DNA of 64,000 nt, taken from Rhodopseudomonas sp. P2A-2r. Its GTDB lineage: Bacteria; Pseudomonadota; Alphaproteobacteria; Rhizobiales; Xanthobacteraceae. The stretch spans positions 3,256,001-3,320,000 of the forward strand of contig NZ_CP110389.1 of the NCBI RefSeq assembly GCF_026015985.1. Direction: 5' to 3'. Positions 60,639 to 64,000 of the stretch are shown piece by piece. Position numbers and translations under genes: made by a program. Numbering within the stretch: position 1 is the stretch's first letter; the number at the start of each line of letters is the position of its first letter. The notes below the pieces were generated by a model. It had not been told where the DNA came from. It saw only the letters and a list, made by a program, of their open reading frames with translations, and made no database searches.

Positions 60639-61580
60639 ATGACAGGACCGGCAAATTCCGACGTCGAGCAGCGCATTGATGCCTTGTTGAAAGGCGCGAT
60701 CGATCCGCATGTGCACAGCGGCCCCTCGATCGCGTTGCGCGGCATCGATCATCTCGAACTGCTGCAGCAGGCCTCGGAGGCCGGCTTCGCGGCCGTGGTG
60801 ACCAAGGATCACGACTACAGCGGCGTGATGACCGCGGCGCTGATCAGGAAGCACCATCCCGAGCTGAAGACGAAGATCTATTCGAGCATCGTGCTCAACA
60901 ACGTGGTGGGCGGCTTCAACCCCTATGCGGTCGAGCACACCGCCGCCATGGGCGGCAAGATCGTCTGGATGCCGACGCTTGCCGCGGAGAACCACCTGCG
61001 CTGGCAGGAGTCGGCGAAATGGGTGCATCCGGCATCGACCGAGAAGATGCGGCCCGTCACCGTGATCCCGGTGCTGAACGGCGACAAGACGGTGCGCGAC
61101 GACGTCAAGGAAGTACTCGATATCGTCGCCAGCAACGATATGGTGCTGGCCAGCGGCCATCTCCATGTCAGCGAGACCTGGGTGGTGTTCGAAGAAGCGC
61201 AGCGCCGTGGCGTCAAGCGCCTAGTGTTCACCCATCCGGAAGACATTGTCGATGCCTCGCTGAACGATGTCAAAGGCATCGCGGCGATGGGGGCTTTTGT
61301 CGAGCACTCGCTGTGCATGTTCCTCGAAGGCTGCAAGTTCAAGAGCCGTGAGCCGGAGGATCTGCGCAACCAGATCGAGGCCGCAGGAGTGGAGCAGACC
61401 ATGCTGTGCTCGGATCTCGGCCAGACCGGCACCTTCAGTCCGCTCGACGGCTTCCGCCGCGGCATCCGGCTGTGCATGGACCTCGGCTACGACGACGAGC
61501 AGATCCGCAAGATGATCTCGACCAACACCGCGCGCGCGATGGGCATCGAGGCGGACGTCGCCGCGGCACGGGCCAACTGA
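60639..61580 (+). CDS. DUF6282 family metallohydrolase-like protein (second)
   Basis: This encodes 313 residues with a GTGAGGA ribosome-binding sequence. It is clearly related to the 49938 product: AIDPHVHSGPSIALRGIDHL, VVTKDHDYSGVMTAALI, GGKIVWMPTLAAENHL, ASGHLHVSETWVVFEEAQRR, FTHPEDIVDASLND and CSDLGQTG keep the candidate metal-binding His and Asp. The two copies have different regulators, so they may serve related substrates. Confidence 0.75.
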   Translation: MTGPANSDVEQRIDALLKGAIDPHVHSGPSIALRGIDHLELLQQASEAGFAAVVTKDHDYSGVMTAALIRKHHPELKTKIYSSIVLNNVVGGFNPYAVEHTAAMGGKIVWMPTLAAENHLRWQESAKWVHPASTEKMRPVTVIPVLNGDKTVRDDVKEVLDIVASNDMVLASGHLHVSETWVVFEEAQRRGVKRLVFTHPEDIVDASLNDVKGIAAMGAFVEHSLCMFLEGCKFKSREPEDLRNQIEAAGVEQTMLCSDLGQTGTFSPLDGFRRGIRLCMDLGYDDEQIRKMISTNTARAMGIEADVAAARAN

Positions 61581-61582
61581 CG

Positions 61583-61597
61583 TTCCGCACAATGGAA
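61583..61597. promoter_or_regulatory. IclR-type operator site 3
   Basis: TTCCGCACAATGGAA lies in the gap before the cupin gene and is the exact reverse complement of the site at 53060. It links the cupin-aldolase-transporter genes to the first IclR regulator. Confidence 0.7.
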
Positions 61598-61677
61598 CGC
61601 ACGAAATGGCCGGTGCGCCGCGCGCTGCCGGTCGCCTAGACTAGGCGACCGAACCAAAAGTTGAAGGGAGATCGCTC

Positions 61678-62616
61678 ATGTATGACGCTACTGATCCGCG
61701 CGCCAAGCTCGCGCCTGCCGCTGCTGCCGCCAAGCCTGTGCCGCCGGGCCCGTTCGGGCAGGCCGAATACCTGAAGTTCTACGAGCAGCCGCCGCAGGAC
61801 GACGGTCCGGAAGGTAAGAGCTGGTACGGCCGCGGCCAGAATTTCCTGGTCGCCTATACCGAGGGCAAGGCCGGCGGCGTTCTCGCCCGCACCGATCAGC
61901 CCGACGAATACGCCGTGCTGTTGTCCGACCCCAAGGTGGTTGTCGAGATCACCACCGCCGACGGCACCCAGCGCGTCAACGGCCGCTCGCTGGCCTTCGT
62001 GCCGCCCGGCGCGTCGAGCATCAAGATCATCGAACCCGGCCGTATCCAGCGCATCTTTACCACGCGCTCGACCGATCTCGCCGCCAAATGCGCCAACGCC
62101 GCGTCCTACGCCCATGCGAAGCCGTATGTGGCGCTGCTGGAAGACTGGCCGGCGCCCAAGGACGGCTTTCGTCTGCGCGTCTACAGCCTCGACGTGGCGC
62201 CGGAGCCCGGCCGCTTCGGCCGCATCTGGCGCTGCACCACCATCATGGTGAACTATCTCGACGGCTATCAGGGCCCGCGCGACGCTGCAAAACTGTCGCC
62301 GCATCATCATGACGATTTCGAGCAGTGCTCGCTCGCCGTCGAAGGCGAGTTCGTCCATCACCTGCGCTGGCCGTGGACGGTCAACAAGGCGAACTGGCGC
62401 GAGGACGATCACGAGCTGTGCAAGACGCCGTCGCTCGCTTTCATTCCGCCGCCGTCGATCCACACCACCGAAGCCTGCGGCAAGGAGTTCAACCAGTTGG
62501 TCGACATCTTCTGCCCACCTCGCCTCGACTTCTCGCAAAAGCCGGGCTGGATCCTGAACGCTGACGAATATCCGATGCCGCCGACGGCGACCCAGACCAC
62601 AGCGGCAAAGGCTTGA
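61678..62616 (+). CDS. Cupin-domain protein
   Basis: This encodes 312 residues. The C-terminal half has a cupin motif 1 in [20 protein letters not shown] (HxHxxxE then G) and a motif 2-like [14 protein letters not shown]. The N-terminal half looks like a second, degenerate cupin ([16 protein letters not shown]). Bicupins include dioxygenases and isomerases. Metal binding is expected; the reaction is unknown. It is followed by an aldolase gene five bases on. Confidence 0.65.
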   Translation: MYDATDPRAKLAPAAAAAKPVPPGPFGQAEYLKFYEQPPQDDGPEGKSWYGRGQNFLVAYTEGKAGGVLARTDQPDEYAVLLSDPKVVVEITTADGTQRVNGRSLAFVPPGASSIKIIEPGRIQRIFTTRSTDLAAKCANAASYAHAKPYVALLEDWPAPKDGFRLRVYSLDVAPEPGRFGRIWRCTTIMVNYLDGYQGPRDAAKLSPHHHDDFEQCSLAVEGEFVHHLRWPWTVNKANWREDDHELCKTPSLAFIPPPSIHTTEACGKEFNQLVDIFCPPRLDFSQKPGWILNADEYPMPPTATQTTAAKA

Positions 62617-62620
62617 TGAT

Positions 62621-63394
62621 ATGACCAATGCTTCCACCTTCCGGCAGCGCATGCTGGCCGGCGATAAACTTGTCGGCACCTTCCTGAAGACCCCGACCAG
62701 CCACGCCACCGAGATCCTCGGCAACATCGGCTACGATTTCGTGGTGATCGACCAGGAGCACGGCCCGTTCGACCGCACCACCAGCGACATCGCCCTGCTG
62801 GCGGCGCGGGCCCACGACATTCCGGCGCTGGTGCGCGTGCCCGGTCCGGATTCGATCCTCTCCGTGCTCGACTGCGGCGCGACCGGCGTGCTGGTGCCGC
62901 ATGTGAAGACCGCGGCGGCTGCCCGCGAGATCGCGGCGCTGTTCCGCTATCGCAACGGCAGCCGCGGCTTCGCGACCAGCACCCGCGCCGGCAACTACAG
63001 CGGTGTGCCGATGTGGACGCACATCGCGGCCGCCGACGCGCAGATGGTGTTCGTCGCCCAGATCGAGGACCCGGTGGCGCTTGACGAGATCGACGCCATC
63101 GCTGCCGTCGAGGGCGTCGACTCGCTGTTCATCGGACGCGGCGATCTCACCGCGGCGTTTGGCGACGAGACCAAGGACCCGCCGGCGGTACTGCGTGCGG
63201 TCGAGCTCATTTCGGAAGCCGGCCGCAAGGCCGGCAAGCCGATCAGCGTCTATGTCGGCAACGCTACCGAGGCCGAGTGGCTGAATTCGCGCGGCGCCAC
63301 CGTGTTCGTGCTCAATTCGGACCAGGGTTTTCTACGCCAGGCGGCGACATCCAACCTGAAGGATGTTCGCGGCAAGGTGGGCGGCCCGTCCTGA
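62621..63394 (+). CDS. HpcH/HpaI aldolase family protein
   Basis: This encodes 257 residues. VGTFLKTPTSHATEILGNIG, YDFVVIDQEHGPFDRTTSDI, TGVLVPHVKTAAAAREIAAL, FVAQIEDPVALDEIDAIAAV and SLFIGRGDLTAAFGD are the class II HpaI-type aldolase motifs, with Glu and Asp as metal ligands. It would cleave a 2-keto-hydroxy acid to pyruvate and an aldehyde, which would fit the aldehyde dehydrogenase encoded nearby. Confidence 0.88.
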   Translation: MTNASTFRQRMLAGDKLVGTFLKTPTSHATEILGNIGYDFVVIDQEHGPFDRTTSDIALLAARAHDIPALVRVPGPDSILSVLDCGATGVLVPHVKTAAAAREIAALFRYRNGSRGFATSTRAGNYSGVPMWTHIAAADAQMVFVAQIEDPVALDEIDAIAAVEGVDSLFIGRGDLTAAFGDETKDPPAVLRAVELISEAGRKAGKPISVYVGNATEAEWLNSRGATVFVLNSDQGFLRQAATSNLKDVRGKVGGPS

Positions 63395-63461
63395 CGGAGC
63401 CGCCGCGTTTACTGAAGCTGCCAATAACAAGCCAAACAAGATAAAACACCGGGAGGGACAC

Positions 63462-64000
63462 ATGAGATCGCGCAACGCGCTTGTTGTCGCCATGCTGCTG
63501 ACGATGGCGACGGCACTGCCGGCTGTGGCACAGGAGACGATCAAGATCGGCTCCTCGCTCGGCCTGACGGGTTACGGCTCCGCCACCGATGGCCACTGGC
63601 GTGACGGCCTGGCCGTCGCCATCGAGGAGGTCAACAAGCAGGGTGGCGTTCTCGGCAAGAAACTCGAACTGGTCACCGAGGACAACAAGTCGACGCCGCA
63701 GCAGGCGGTCGTCGTCTATCGCAAGATGATGTCCGAGGACAAGGTCGTCGCCTTCGACAGCGGCTGCATCTCGGCCGGCAACTTCGCTGCCGCCAGCTTC
63801 GTCTCGAAGGCGAAGCTGCCGATGTTCCTGTGCTCGATCCTGCCGCGCCAGCCGGAAGAGATCAAATGGGCATTCCAGTTCCTGCCGCCGCCGAAATATG
63901 AGGTCGATACCCGCTACGCCTATCTCAAGGAGAAGACGGAGATCCGCAAGATCGGCATCCTGTCCGATCCGAGTCCGTACAGCCTGCTGATGAAGGGCCT
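63462..64000 (+). CDS. Branched-chain amino acid-type ABC transporter substrate-binding protein (N-terminal part)
   Basis: The gene starts at the ATG at 63462 (GGGAGG ribosome-binding sequence) and runs off the right edge; 179 full codons are visible. A Sec signal (VVAMLLTMATALPAVAQ) precedes ETIKIGSSLGLTGYGSATDG, VNKQGGVLGKKLELVTEDNK and STPQQAVVVYRKMMSEDKVV, typical of LivK/Liv-type periplasmic binding proteins. It would supply substrate for the same catabolic unit. Confidence 0.85.
   Translation, partial: MRSRNALVVAMLLTMATALPAVAQETIKIGSSLGLTGYGSATDGHWRDGLAVAIEEVNKQGGVLGKKLELVTEDNKSTPQQAVVVYRKMMSEDKVVAFDSGCISAGNFAAASFVSKAKLPMFLCSILPRQPEEIKWAFQFLPPPKYEVDTRYAYLKEKTEIRKIGILSDPSPYSLLMKG

Overview
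The window reads as a chromosomal segment of a GC-rich alphaproteobacterium of the Bradyrhizobium/Rhodopseudomonas/Afipia group (Nitrobacteraceae). The left flank carries the lipid-synthesis block typical of that group: a bamE-like lipoprotein gene divergent from a ubiquinol-cytochrome c chaperone, then DUF177/YceD, plsX, fabH, ihfA, a MerR-type regulator and tRNA-Pro(GGG). This is inference from gene order and protein sequence; no database was searched.

A 39.6 kb temperate podovirus-type prophage (8201-47784) is inserted in the 3' half of the tRNA-Pro gene, bounded by a perfect 50-bp repeat. Its left arm, on the minus strand, holds a putative HEPN cargo gene, integrase, excisionase, HNH, NinB, YqaJ exonuclease and an ERF annealing protein. 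Next come a PL-like promoter, a repressor operon (S24-type CI plus three small genes, two of them encoding membrane proteins), an array of three repressor operators, and cro. A rightward early region encodes a DnaA-domain-IV protein, a cytosine-MTase-like protein and a replication protein. The late region carries terminase, a P22-like portal, scaffold, N4-gp56-type capsid, gp10-like tail protein, ejection proteins, transglycosylase and tail fibre, then a methyltransferase, holin, endolysin, nested spanins and Gp49. Two features stand out. A CtrA-type response regulator, the alphaproteobacterial cell-cycle master regulator, lies in the terminase operon, with a near-consensus CtrA box upstream of that operon. 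A Tad2-like (DUF2829) putative anti-Thoeris gene lies just before it.

Directly right of attR is a deleted relict of a related phage (about 47785-48970): the last 41 codons of a homologous integrase, an intact methyltransferase gene, and the start of a holin-like gene with the same 22-bp leader as the resident prophage. tRNA-Pro has therefore been a repeated integration site.

The right flank (49025-64000) is a catabolic and uptake cluster with two IclR regulators, two DUF6282 metallohydrolase-like paralogues, a quinone oxidoreductase, an Ldh-family dehydrogenase, a BKACE enzyme, two solitary Bug/TctC binding proteins (a third is at 1720-2724), an SDR, an aldehyde dehydrogenase, a DHOD-like oxidoreductase, a cupin, an HpcH/HpaI aldolase and the start of a Liv-type binding protein. 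A 15-bp palindromic site recurs before three of its transcription units and overlaps the start of the first IclR gene, which points to a small regulon.

Nine otherwise intact genes carry a single net frameshift: ihfA, integrase, the replication protein, ctrA-like, scaffold, gp10-like, the large ejection protein, endolysin and an SDR. They are spread over both prophage and chromosome, so indel errors in the sequence are the simplest explanation. They are annotated here as whole genes with the shift noted.
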